Origin: SG8-39 sp041558415
Lineage (GTDB): Bacteria > Pseudomonadota > Gammaproteobacteria > Burkholderiales > SG8-39
NCBI GenBank assembly: GCA_041558415.1
Contig: JBFFEY010000019.1
Location: 1 to 48,123 of the forward strand
Length of the DNA: 48,123 nt
Direction: 5' to 3'
This document shows, piece by piece, positions 8,439 to 15,470 of this stretch. Under the pieces are notes generated by a model. It was not told where the DNA came from, did not search any database, and worked only from the letters and a program-made list of their open reading frames with translations. Every line of letters starts with the position of its first letter. The stretch's first letter is position 1. Both the position numbers and the translations under genes were made by a program.

Positions 8439-8444
8439 ATTATC
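8439..8444 (-). promoter_or_regulatory. putative -10 element for tRNA-Leu (and perhaps nuo)
   Basis: On the minus strand GATAAT sits about 19 bases before the mature tRNA 5' end and is followed by a GC-rich discriminator (CGCGCC), as is common for stable RNA promoters. No good -35 was found 16-18 bases upstream, so this is a tentative call. Confidence 0.4.
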
Positions 8445-8519
8445 CCCCATTCCGGCCTCTCGTTTCGCACCGACCGTACGCAGGTTCGAAGTCTCCGCAT
8501 GCGACCCTGCGCAGGGCCC

Positions 8520-8891
8520 TCAGTTCGGCACTTTCTTCGTCGCCGGCCCTTCCGGCGTCGCAGATTCCTTCGGCACCGGCACGTCGGACGGCGTCTGCCT
8601 TTCCGTCGGCGCCGGCTTGACCGATTCCATCACGCTGCCGCTCGTCTGCGGCTTGTTGGTCGCCAGGTAGGCCAGGCCCAAGCTCGACAGGAAGAATGCG
8701 GTCGCCAGCACCGCGGTGGTGCGGGAAAGGAAGTTTGCCGATCCGGTCGCACCGAACAGGCTGCTGGAAGCCCCGCCGCCGAACCCGGAACCCATGTCGG
8801 CGCCCTTGCCATGCTGCAGCAGGACCAGCCCGATGATGCTGAGGGCAATGACTACGTGTGCCGCCAGTAAGACTTTCAGCCAGAAATCCAT
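8520..8891 (-). CDS. secG: Sec translocase subunit SecG
   Basis: Auxiliary inner-membrane subunit of the SecYEG translocon (123 aa). Two transmembrane helices are visible at about residues 4-24 and 55-77, separated by the conserved cytosolic loop LLQHGKGADMGSGFGGGASSSLFG. The C-terminal 45 residues are a Pro/Ser/Thr/Lys-rich tail without recognisable structure, longer than in E. coli but common in this class. It starts 7 bases after the tpiA stop, so the two are co-transcribed. Confidence 0.96.
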   Translation of the reverse strand: MDFWLKVLLAAHVVIALSIIGLVLLQHGKGADMGSGFGGGASSSLFGATGSANFLSRTTAVLATAFFLSSLGLAYLATNKPQTSGSVMESVKPAPTERQTPSDVPVPKESATPEGPATKKVPN

Positions 8892-8898
8892 GTCGTCC

Positions 8899-9675
8899 TC
8901 ATGTGCTCGCGGACTGCGCCTGCGCCGCTGCGACGATAGCGAGAAACTCGTCCGCCACCAGCGAAGCGCCGCCGATCAGTCCGCCGTCCACGTCCGGCAT
9001 CGCGAAGATCGTCGCGGCATTCGCCGCCTTCACGCTGCCGCCGTACAGAATGCAAAGCCCCTGCGCCACAGCGGCGTCCTGTTGCGCGAGCCGGCCACGC
9101 AGGAACGCGTGCACGTCCTGTGCCTGCTCGGCGCTCGCCGTCTTGCCGGTCCCGATCGCCCACACCGGCTCGTAGGCGATGACCGCACGGGCAAAAGCCG
9201 CCGCCCCCGCCTCGGCAAGCGCCGCGTCGAGCTGCGCTGCGACCACCACCTCGGTGCGGCCGGCCTCGCGCGCCTCGAGTGTCTCACCGACGCAGAGAAT
9301 CGGCTTCAGCCCAGCGGCCTGCGCCGCAACGAACTTCTTCGCCACCTGAGCGTCGGTCTCGCCGTAGAACTGGCGACGCTCGGAGTGCCCGACGATCACG
9401 TAACGGCAGCCGAATTCCGCCAGCATCGCCGCCGCCACCTCGCCGGTAAACGCGCCAGAGGCGTGCTCGCTCACGTTCTGCGCGCCCCAGGCGATCGCCG
9501 ATCCCGCGAGGCGCGCCGCGACCTGCTCGAGGTAGGGAAACGGCACGCACACTGCGCAGCTCGCCGCGCGCACATCGCGCTGACCGAGGCCGCTAAGCAG
9601 CGCATCGAGCAGGCCCGCGTTCGCCTGCCGGCTGCCGTGCATCTTCCAGTTGCCGGCTACCAGCCGTGCGCGCAT
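8899..9675 (-). CDS. tpiA: triose-phosphate isomerase
   Basis: Interconverts dihydroxyacetone phosphate and glyceraldehyde 3-phosphate in glycolysis and gluconeogenesis. The 258-aa TIM barrel shows Asn9 and Lys11 in GNWKMH, His97 in IVGHSERR, the catalytic Glu169 in AYEPVWAIGTG, and the phosphate loops LYGGSV and LIGGASL. A strong sigma-70-like promoter lies directly upstream, and secG follows closely. Confidence 0.97.
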   Translation of the reverse strand: MRARLVAGNWKMHGSRQANAGLLDALLSGLGQRDVRAASCAVCVPFPYLEQVAARLAGSAIAWGAQNVSEHASGAFTGEVAAAMLAEFGCRYVIVGHSERRQFYGETDAQVAKKFVAAQAAGLKPILCVGETLEAREAGRTEVVVAAQLDAALAEAGAAAFARAVIAYEPVWAIGTGKTASAEQAQDVHAFLRGRLAQQDAAVAQGLCILYGGSVKAANAATIFAMPDVDGGLIGGASLVADEFLAIVAAAQAQSAST

Positions 9676-9698
9676 GTCGGTCCCATCGAAAACGTGCC

Positions 9699-9727
9699 AG
9701 TGTACCGTGCAGGCAATGCCCGGTCAA
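9699..9727 (-). promoter_or_regulatory. sigma-70-type promoter of tpiA-secG
   Basis: On the minus strand TTGACC (9722-9727), a 17-base spacer and TACACT (9699-9704) give a near-consensus promoter. The predicted start is near 9692, leaving a leader of about 17 bases before the tpiA ATG at 9675. Confidence 0.7.
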
Positions 9728-9768
9728 CGAAAAAGACCACAATAGATCAATTAGTTGCGGCTATTTCT

Positions 9769-9824
9769 GGCAGCGCAGCAAAACGCCGGCACGTCACCCG
9801 GCAGCGCCCGTGCTGCGCTGCCGG
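9769..9824 (-). promoter_or_regulatory. competing inverted repeats at the 3' end of the orphan gene
   Basis: Three related segments can pair in alternative ways. 9798-9807 (ccggcagcgc) is a perfect 10-bp partner of 9815-9824 with a 7-base loop, and 9769-9780 (ggcagcgcagca) is a perfect 12-bp partner of 9811-9822. In the minus-strand transcript the first arm lies in the last codons of the orphan gene. The shorter hairpin is followed about 15 bases later by TTTT. It may act as a terminator or stabilising 3' structure before the tpiA promoter; neither fold has a classic T-tract. Confidence 0.45.
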
Positions 9825-10447
9825 TAAACACGCAGCGCCGCATCGCGCGCCAAGCGCGGCGCCACCTCGGCGAGCGTCGCGTCGAGCCGCCGCGCGAGAC
9901 GCTCGGTGAGCGGCGCCAGCAGGCGCGGCAGCTGCACCGCGCGCGCGAGCGCACAGGCCTCCTCGGCGTACAGGCGCAGTAGCCCGAGCAGCAGCTGCTC
10001 GAAGGCCTCGGCCGCGTACTGCCCCTGGATCGCCGCGCGCAGCCGCGTGCGCGGCGGCCAGTGCGCCAGCAGGCGGTGGGCGGCCTCGAGCAGCCGCTCG
10101 ATGCGCCGCAGGCGCACGGGCGCCACGCGCGCATACGAGATCTCGAGGCGCACCGGAAAGTCCTCCATGCGGCGCAAAAACTCGCGATCGATCGCTTTGC
10201 TGGCTTCCAGCAGCCGCTCGGCGTCCCCTCGGTCGGGCGCCGCGCCGCGCGCCACCGCCTGCGCCGCGGCACGGAACGCGAGCGCGTCCTTGCGTACTTC
10301 CTTGGTGACGTTCAGCGCCAGCAGTGGCTCGACGTGCGGCAGTACCACGCGCAGCGCCGAGCTCGCCCGCAGCGTTTCGAGACTGCGGCGGCTGAAGGCG
10401 TGCAGCAGCTTGCCGTTCAGCGCCGCGAGGTGCCCAGCACGGTCCAT
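9794..10447 (-). CDS. hypothetical helical protein downstream of UbiE-like methyltransferase
   Basis: I do not recognise this 217-aa protein. It is rich in Leu, Ala and Arg, appears almost wholly alpha-helical, and has no signal peptide, membrane helix or cysteine motif. Segments such as SALRVVLPHVEPLLALNV and AFEQLLLGLLRLYAEEACAL suggest an amphipathic helical bundle that could bind a lipid or partner protein. It lies 49 bases after the methyltransferase stop on the same strand, with a GC hairpin (10471-10489) between. The ATG at 10447 has no clear ribosome site, so the true start may differ. Linkage with the methyltransferase is the only functional hint. Confidence 0.7.
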   Translation of the reverse strand: MDRAGHLAALNGKLLHAFSRRSLETLRASSALRVVLPHVEPLLALNVTKEVRKDALAFRAAAQAVARGAAPDRGDAERLLEASKAIDREFLRRMEDFPVRLEISYARVAPVRLRRIERLLEAAHRLLAHWPPRTRLRAAIQGQYAAEAFEQLLLGLLRLYAEEACALARAVQLPRLLAPLTERLARRLDATLAEVAPRLARDAALRVYRQRSTGAAG

Positions 10448-10470
10448 CGCGGAGTTGCGGAGGAAGGTCC

Positions 10471-10489
10471 GCCCGGCGCGCGGCCGGGC
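10471..10489 (-). other. GC-rich hairpin between methyltransferase and orphan gene
   Basis: Perfect 7-bp stem gcccggc/gccgggc with a 5-base loop in the 49-base gap. There is no T-run after it on the minus strand, so it is more likely a processing or stabilising structure than a terminator. Confidence 0.4.
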
Positions 10490-10496
10490 GCCGTGC

Positions 10497-11258
10497 TCAC
10501 GCAGCGGCGGGTTTCACCGCGCGGTGCATGCCCAGCATGCCGGCGAATATCGTCTTGTAGGAGACGTCGCGGAAGCCGATCTCCTCGAGCACGATCGAGA
10601 ACTCGTCTGCCGAGTAGAACATCTCCAGCGCGTGGATGAAGTACTTTCTGCAGTCCAGCGCCGCCGGGCCGCTGCGGAACACGAACGCGGTAAACGACAG
10701 GCAGAAGCGCAGGTAGGCGTAGTACATCTTCTCGACGGTCGGGTTGGCCGGCCGCAGCATGTCGCAGTGGTGAAAGCGCCCCCCCGGCTTGAGCACGCGC
10801 AGGATCTCGCTTGCCACGCGCTTGATGCGCAGGTGGCGCGACGCAAACTGCAGCGTGACGACGTCGAAGTGGTTGTCCGCGAACGGCAGCTCGTGAACGT
10901 CGCCGATGGTGCTGTGAATGCGGAAGCCGCGTGCCCGCGCGCGCTCCTGACCGACGGCCTGCATCTCCGCGCTGCGGTCCATGGCGTGCACGTCGAGGCT
11001 CGGCTCGCGCCCGAGCAGCGCGATGCCGACGGCATTGGTGCCGGCGCAGACGTCGAGCACCCGCTCGTTCGGGTGGATCGCGATGGTCGACATGAACTGG
11101 CTGAGGAACCAGTTCCACAAGCCGAGGCTGGCGACGTTGTTGGCGCGGTCGTAGTACGGCGCCACGTCGGCAAACACGACATCGAGCTGCCGTGACCAGA
11201 CATCGTTGAAGCGTTCCTCGCGCGCAAGTTCGCGCGTCGCAATCGGCGGTGGACTCAT
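10497..11258 (-). CDS. UbiE/MenG-family SAM-dependent methyltransferase, variant
   Basis: A 253-aa class I methyltransferase with end-to-end resemblance to the UbiE (COQ5/MenG) quinone C-methylases: VFADVAPYYDRANNVASLGLWNWF near the N-terminus, ELPFADNHFDVVTLQFASRHL, RVLKPGGRF at about 154-162, and an ending like FRDVSYKTIFAGMLGMHRAV. The glycine-rich SAM loop is altered: VLDVCAGTNAVG (67-78) replaces the usual VLDLAGGTGD pattern, with Ala and Asn at two glycine positions. A purine-rich AGGAGAG precedes the ATG at 11258. It follows frdABCD by about 100 bases on the same strand, so a role in the quinone used by fumarate reductase is plausible but inferred. It may not be the housekeeping UbiE. 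Confidence 0.8.
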   Translation of the reverse strand: MSPPPIATRELAREERFNDVWSRQLDVVFADVAPYYDRANNVASLGLWNWFLSQFMSTIAIHPNERVLDVCAGTNAVGIALLGREPSLDVHAMDRSAEMQAVGQERARARGFRIHSTIGDVHELPFADNHFDVVTLQFASRHLRIKRVASEILRVLKPGGRFHHCDMLRPANPTVEKMYYAYLRFCLSFTAFVFRSGPAALDCRKYFIHALEMFYSADEFSIVLEEIGFRDVSYKTIFAGMLGMHRAVKPAAA

Positions 11259-11327
11259 CGACGCACACTCTCCTATCGCCCGGGCGAGAACACCCTCGCC
11301 GGCCTGCTGTTATTCAACTGCCGCGCA

Positions 11328-11356
11328 AATTAACGGCGCCGCGGCGCCGCTGTCAA
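11328..11356 (-). promoter_or_regulatory. palindrome after frdD: possible terminator and/or promoter of the methyltransferase
   Basis: In minus-strand sense TTGACA (11351-11356) directly follows the frdD stop, then a perfect 16-bp GC palindrome (11334-11349), then TTAATTT. The palindrome with its T-rich tail may terminate the frd transcript. Alternatively TTGACA could serve as a -35 with a weak TTAATT 17 bases on as the -10. The sequence alone does not decide. Confidence 0.4.
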
Positions 11357-11698
11357 TCACAGCCGCAGGAGGTAGGCCCCTGCGGCCAGTGTCCCGGCGA
11401 GGGCGACCGCGTAGACCAGCGTCGCGACCAGCGTGTCGGCGCGCAGGCCGAGGTCGTAGCAGGTGATGCGCAGGCGATGCGCGGCGCTCCACAGCGACAG
11501 GAAGATCACCACCACCAGACCGAGCTTCGCGAGCCAGTGCGATGCAAAGGCGCGCAGCGCGTCGTAGGCAAGCAGCTCGGGCACCTGGCCGAGACCGGCG
11601 AGCAGCGTGAGCAGGATCAGGGCCGGCGTGAGAAACGCGGTGAGCGTGCCACCGGCCGCGAACGGACCCCAGACGATCGGTTTGTTCGACTGCGCCAC
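11357..11698 (-). CDS. frdD: fumarate reductase membrane subunit D
   Basis: One of two membrane anchors of the quinol:fumarate reductase (113 aa), with three hydrophobic helices. The N-terminal NKPIVWGPFAAGG corresponds to the EPVFWGLFGAGG segment of E. coli FrdD, and LWSAAHRLRITCYDLGL matches the HRMHHAMHDL region. The start is GTG at 11698, two bases past the frdC stop; the open frame upstream of it is frdC shadow. The resemblance is to the haem-free E. coli-type FrdC/FrdD pair and not to SdhC/SdhD. Confidence 0.9.
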   Translation of the reverse strand: MAQSNKPIVWGPFAAGGTLTAFLTPALILLTLLAGLGQVPELLAYDALRAFASHWLAKLGLVVVIFLSLWSAAHRLRITCYDLGLRADTLVATLVYAVALAGTLAAGAYLLRL

Positions 11699-11700
11699 GG

Positions 11701-12105
11701 TCAGAACGCCCCTGCCAGCCAGAGCACGACGAGCGAGACCAGCCCCCAGCCGGCGTAATGCGCCCCCGCGATCACGCGGTCGGGCAGAAAATCCTCGCCG
11801 AGCTGCACCGGCAGCGCCTTGGGCGTGAGTCTGAACCAGGTGATGCTGTGGTACGCGGAGAAGGCGAGCGCGACGATGTGAAACGCGATAGCCCCCGGCG
11901 TCGCGAGCGCCTGGAGGAACGCGGCGTAGGCCTCGGGCCCTTCCGCGAGCCGCTTGAGGCCGACCACCAGCATCAGCGTGTAGGCGCCGATGAACAAGCA
12001 CGAGAACTCGCGCGCCATGTAGCGCAGGTAGCGCGGATGGCGCAAAAACCAGAGCGTGCGCGGCACTTCGCGCACATACGGCTTGCGGGTCACCTGTTCA
12101 GCCAT
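11701..12105 (-). CDS. frdC: fumarate reductase membrane subunit C
   Basis: Membrane anchor of fumarate reductase (134 aa), with three hydrophobic segments. TRKPYVREVPRTLWFLR near the N-terminus matches the RKPYVRPMTSTWW block of E. coli FrdC, and SAYHSITWFRLTPKALPV matches its LLHTKTWFELAPKA block. The ATG at 12105 lies inside frdB and overlaps it by 16 bases, which implies translational coupling. Confidence 0.93.
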   Translation of the reverse strand: MAEQVTRKPYVREVPRTLWFLRHPRYLRYMAREFSCLFIGAYTLMLVVGLKRLAEGPEAYAAFLQALATPGAIAFHIVALAFSAYHSITWFRLTPKALPVQLGEDFLPDRVIAGAHYAGWGLVSLVVLWLAGAF

Positions 12106-12833
12106 GGCATCGTGTGGGCAAGGTACCAGTCGATGGTGCTCTTGATCTTGACCTGCTGCAGCGCCGCCGCCGGATCGACGTGCTCGGGGCAGACCTCGGA
12201 GCAGGCACCCGTGAAGGAGCATTCCCACACGCCCTCTGTGGCAGCGATCTCCTCCTGGCGCTCGGCGCGGCCGCCGTCACGCGAGTCCTGGTTCCAGCGG
12301 TGGGCGAGCGAAATCGCCGCGGGCCCCATGAATTTCGGGATAAGGCCGTATTCCGGGCAGGCCGCGTAGCACAGCATGCAGTTGATGCACAGCGTGAACT
12401 GCTTGTAGCGCTTCAGCTGCGCCGGCGTCTGGCGGTACTCGCCCGCCGCGATCGGCTTTTCTTCCTTCGGGATCAGGTAGGGCTTGACCCGCGTCAGCTT
12501 GGCGATGAAATCGTCCATCACCGTGACCAGGTCGCGCTCGATCGGAAAGTGCGCGAGCGGCTCGACGCGGATCACGCCCGGGTAATCGCGCAGGAACGAC
12601 TTGCAGGCCAGCTTCGGCTCGCCATTGATCATCATGCCGCAGCTGCCGCAGACCGCCATGTGGCAGGACCAGCGGTAGCTGAGCGTCGGGTCGACGGTCT
12701 CCTTGACGTGGTTTAGCGCGTCGAGCACCACCCATTCCTCGCGGCAGGAAACCGAATAGCGCTGGAAGTGCGGCGCCGTGTCGGTCTCCGGGTTGTAGCG
12801 CAGCACCTCCAGCTCGACCGGGCGCTCGCTCAT
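12090..12833 (-). CDS. frdB: fumarate reductase iron-sulfur subunit
   Basis: Electron-transfer subunit (247 aa) between the flavin and the quinol site. The 2Fe-2S ligands are Cys57, Cys62, Cys65 and Cys77. The C-terminal part has Cys149-Cys152-Cys155 with Cys215 for 4Fe-4S, and Cys159, Cys205 and Cys211 for 3Fe-4S. RYNPETDTAPHFQ and LSYRWSCHMAVCGSCGMM closely follow E. coli FrdB, which separates it from SdhB. Its ATG overlaps the frdA stop by four bases (ATGA). Confidence 0.96.
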   Translation of the reverse strand: MSERPVELEVLRYNPETDTAPHFQRYSVSCREEWVVLDALNHVKETVDPTLSYRWSCHMAVCGSCGMMINGEPKLACKSFLRDYPGVIRVEPLAHFPIERDLVTVMDDFIAKLTRVKPYLIPKEEKPIAAGEYRQTPAQLKRYKQFTLCINCMLCYAACPEYGLIPKFMGPAAISLAHRWNQDSRDGGRAERQEEIAATEGVWECSFTGACSEVCPEHVDPAAALQQVKIKSTIDWYLAHTMPWLNR

Positions 12834-14590
12834 GCGTGGCCTCCGGAGTAGTCGCGCACGCCGGGCTGCGACTTGGTGATCACGACGTCGCTGTAGCTGA
12901 CGCGCGGCGCCGCTTCGCCCTGGTAATGCGCGAGCGAGTGCTTGAGGTAGCGCGCGTCGTCGCGTTCGGTGCAGTCGAGCCGCTGGTGGGCGCCGCGCGA
13001 CTCCTTGCGCTTGAGCGCGCTGACCGTCACCGCCTCGGCGCAGTCGAGCATCGAACCGAGCTCGAGCGCCTGCAGCAGGTCGGTGTTGTAGACGTTGGTC
13101 CTGTCGTGCAGCTCGATATCGGCGTAGCGGCGCCGCAGCTGCGCGAGCGTGGCGCAGGCCTCGGCCAGCCCCTCGCCGCTGCGGTAGATGCCGGCGTGCT
13201 GCTCGAGCGTGTGCATCATTGCCTTGCGCAGGCCGGCGATCGATTCGCCGCCGCCGCTCTTCTGCAACAGCGCGCGGATGCGCCCGCGCGCCTCTTCGGC
13301 GAGGGCGTCGATGGCCTGCGCGTTGCCGCGCGCCGGAGCGGAGGCGAGATGCTCCATCGCGCTCAGCGCCGCGCGCCGGCCGAACACCAGCAGCTCAGTG
13401 AGCGAGTTCGAGCCGAGCCGGTTTGCGCCATTGATGCTGACGCAGGCGCACTCGCCGGCCGCATACAGCCCGGCGAGCGGGGTCGCCGCGCGGATGTCGG
13501 TGTGGATGCCGCCCATCATGTAGTGCACCACCGGACGCACCGGCACCGGGTCGCGCACCGGGTCGACGCCCATGTAGCTGATCGACATGTCGCGTACCAG
13601 CGGCAGGCGCTCGTTGATCTTCTTCTCGCCCAGGTGACGCATGTCGAGCAGCATCGCGTCGCCCCACTCGGTGGCGACCATGTTGCCCTTCTTCTGCTCG
13701 TGCCAGAAGGCCTGGCTGAGGCGGTCGCGCGGGCCGAGCTCCATGGTTTTCAGCACCGGCTTGCCGAGCGGCGTTTCCGGCCCCATGCCGTAGTCCTGCA
13801 GAAAGCGCCGGCCGTGCTTGTTGAGCAGCACGCCGCCCTCGCCACGGCAGGCTTCGGTCAACAGTGTGCCCGTGCTCGGCAGCCCCGTGGGATGGTACTG
13901 CACGAACTCCATGTCCTTGAGCGGCACGCCCGCGCGGTAGGCGAGCGCCATGCCGTCGCCGGTCTTGATCGCGCCGTTGGTGGTAAACGGGAACATGCGC
14001 CCGGCGCCGCCACCGGCGATGATCACCGCGCGTGTGCGGAACTGGCGCATCTGCCCGCTGCGCATCTCGATCGCGGTGAACCCCTGGCAGACGCCGTCGT
14101 CGACCAGCAGGTCGGTGGCGAAGTACTCGTCGTAGCGCTGGATCGAGGCGAACTGCAGCGAGGTCTGGAACAGCGTGTGCAGGATGTGAAAGCCCGTCTT
14201 GTCGGCCGCGAACCAGGTGCGCTGTATCTTCATGCCGCCGAAGGGCCGCACCGCCACCGAGCCGTCGGGCTCGCGGCTCCAGGGACAGCCCCAGTGCTCG
14301 AGTTGCAGCAGCTCCTTCGGCGCTTCCTGCACCAGGATATCGACCGCGTCCTGGTCGCAGAGCCAGTCGCCGCCGCCCACGGTGTCGTTGAAATGCTGCT
14401 CCAGGCTGTCGTCCGACTTGATCACCCCGGCGGCGCCGCCCTCCGCGGCACAGGTGTGGCTGCGCATCGGGTAAACCTTGGAAATCAGCGCGATGCGCAG
14501 GCCCGGATCGACCTGCGCGAGGGCGATGGCGGCGCGCAGGCCCGCACCCCCGGCCCCGATGATCGCAACGTCAGCGGTTATTGTTTCCAT
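12830..14590 (-). CDS. frdA: fumarate reductase flavoprotein subunit
   Basis: Catalytic subunit (586 aa) reducing fumarate to succinate. IGAGGAGLRAAIA at the N-terminus binds FAD, and His45 in RSHTCAAEGG is the covalent FAD site. Active-site blocks QYHPTGLP, GPRDRLSQAFWHE, HYMMGGI and GANRLGSNSL are intact. Sequence pattern and the C/D partners place it with the E. coli FrdA type that works with low-potential quinols, though such enzymes are reversible. It heads frdABCD behind an FNR-like promoter. Confidence 0.96.
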   Translation of the reverse strand: METITADVAIIGAGGAGLRAAIALAQVDPGLRIALISKVYPMRSHTCAAEGGAAGVIKSDDSLEQHFNDTVGGGDWLCDQDAVDILVQEAPKELLQLEHWGCPWSREPDGSVAVRPFGGMKIQRTWFAADKTGFHILHTLFQTSLQFASIQRYDEYFATDLLVDDGVCQGFTAIEMRSGQMRQFRTRAVIIAGGGAGRMFPFTTNGAIKTGDGMALAYRAGVPLKDMEFVQYHPTGLPSTGTLLTEACRGEGGVLLNKHGRRFLQDYGMGPETPLGKPVLKTMELGPRDRLSQAFWHEQKKGNMVATEWGDAMLLDMRHLGEKKINERLPLVRDMSISYMGVDPVRDPVPVRPVVHYMMGGIHTDIRAATPLAGLYAAGECACVSINGANRLGSNSLTELLVFGRRAALSAMEHLASAPARGNAQAIDALAEEARGRIRALLQKSGGGESIAGLRKAMMHTLEQHAGIYRSGEGLAEACATLAQLRRRYADIELHDRTNVYNTDLLQALELGSMLDCAEAVTVSALKRKESRGAHQRLDCTERDDARYLKHSLAHYQGEAAPRVSYSDVVITKSQPGVRDYSGGHA

Positions 14591-14604
14591 CGTTTAGGGC
14601 GCAG

Positions 14605-14645
14605 CTTACACCGCGCGCCCCGGCCCCGCGTTTCATCCAGATCAA
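14605..14645 (-). promoter_or_regulatory. FNR/Anr-like box and -10 of frdABCD
   Basis: In minus-strand sense TTGAT-CTGG-ATGAA (14632-14645) matches the FNR consensus TTGAT-N4-ATCAA at 9 of 10 positions. TGTAAG (14605-14610) can serve as the -10; the start would then be near 14598 and the box centre about 41 bases upstream, the class II activation geometry. frdA begins at 14590, so the leader would be very short. Oxygen-responsive control fits the gene product. Confidence 0.7.
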
Positions 14646-14654
14646 ACACCGCGC

Positions 14655-15455
14655 TCAATCGGCGTGCGCGGCAACGGCGGCGACGAATTGCGGCACCGAT
14701 TGGCCGACGCGCGCGCCGGCCGCCTGCGCGACGGCATTCACCGCCGAGAGCACGCCTGTCGCCCACATCGAGCGACAATCGCCGATGCGCGCGCTCATGC
14801 AGCCGATCGTCGCCGCCGGCATGCCGCGCGCCTCGAGCACCGGCAGGCGCGTCAGGCCGACGCCGTCTGCGCCGATGCCGGCATCGTTGAACACCGCGGC
14901 GCGCGCCGCCACCGGCAGCGCGCTCTCCGGCCGCCCACCGTGCAGCGCGCCGTGCGAGCCGATCACCAGGATGCGACCGGCGTCCTCGTCGAGCAGCAAG
15001 CCGAGCGAGTCGAGGCCCCAGACCGGCGGCGGCCCCGGCGCAAGCAGCGTGCGGCCCTCGGTGTAGCTGCGCGGTGCCGCATGCGGGGCGCGCGCTGCGC
15101 TCAAACGCACCGCCGCGTCACGCACCGGCATGCCGGGCGCCACGCCACAGCCTGCGGCATGCGCGTTGACGTGGCTCACTACGCCGCGCGCCAGCATGTC
15201 GGCGCCGTCGCCGATGCGCGCGCTGGCGTGGGCCGCCGTCGCCGCCGCCATGCCGATCACCTCGAGCTCGGCGAGCGCGGCAATGCCGGCGCGGTCCTTG
15301 CCGACCCCGGCGTCGTTCAGGATCACGGCATGCGCGCCCGCCTTCGCCGCGTAATACCCGGCGATGCGGCCGCCATGCGAGCCGGCGACGAGCACTGCGC
15401 CGCGCACTTCGGCGCCGAGCACGGTCACACTGTCCGCAGTGACGATGCCGTGCAT
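14655..15455 (-). CDS. unrecognised two-domain tandem-repeat protein linked to 2-oxoacid dehydrogenase E1
   Basis: I cannot assign this 266-aa protein to a named family. It consists of two homologous halves, about residues 18-115 and 158-260. Each has V-x-GSHG[GA] (25-29; 166-170), NDAG[VI]G-x-D (47-54; 190-197), a Leu-rich helix ending in GM-x-AAT, SARIGD (78-83; 221-226), then GV-x-S-x-VNA (91-98; 234-241). The conserved Ser-His, Asn-Asp-Ala-Gly and Arg-Ile-Gly-Asp motifs look like ligand or catalytic residues. There is no signal peptide or membrane helix, so it is probably cytoplasmic. It starts 15 bases after the E1 beta stop, which suggests a shared transcript and a job connected to that enzyme's substrate or product. 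Confidence 0.8.
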   Translation of the reverse strand: MHGIVTADSVTVLGAEVRGAVLVAGSHGGRIAGYYAAKAGAHAVILNDAGVGKDRAGIAALAELEVIGMAAATAAHASARIGDGADMLARGVVSHVNAHAAGCGVAPGMPVRDAAVRLSAARAPHAAPRSYTEGRTLLAPGPPPVWGLDSLGLLLDEDAGRILVIGSHGALHGGRPESALPVAARAAVFNDAGIGADGVGLTRLPVLEARGMPAATIGCMSARIGDCRSMWATGVLSAVNAVAQAAGARVGQSVPQFVAAVAAHAD

Positions 15456-15470
15456 CGCGCGCGCCGCGGC

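Noticed and set aside
11357..14590. Assignment of the reductase as succinate dehydrogenase (sdhCDAB)
   Set aside because: The membrane subunits match E. coli FrdC and FrdD, the gene order is A-B-C-D, and an FNR-like box precedes it, so fumarate reductase is the better call.
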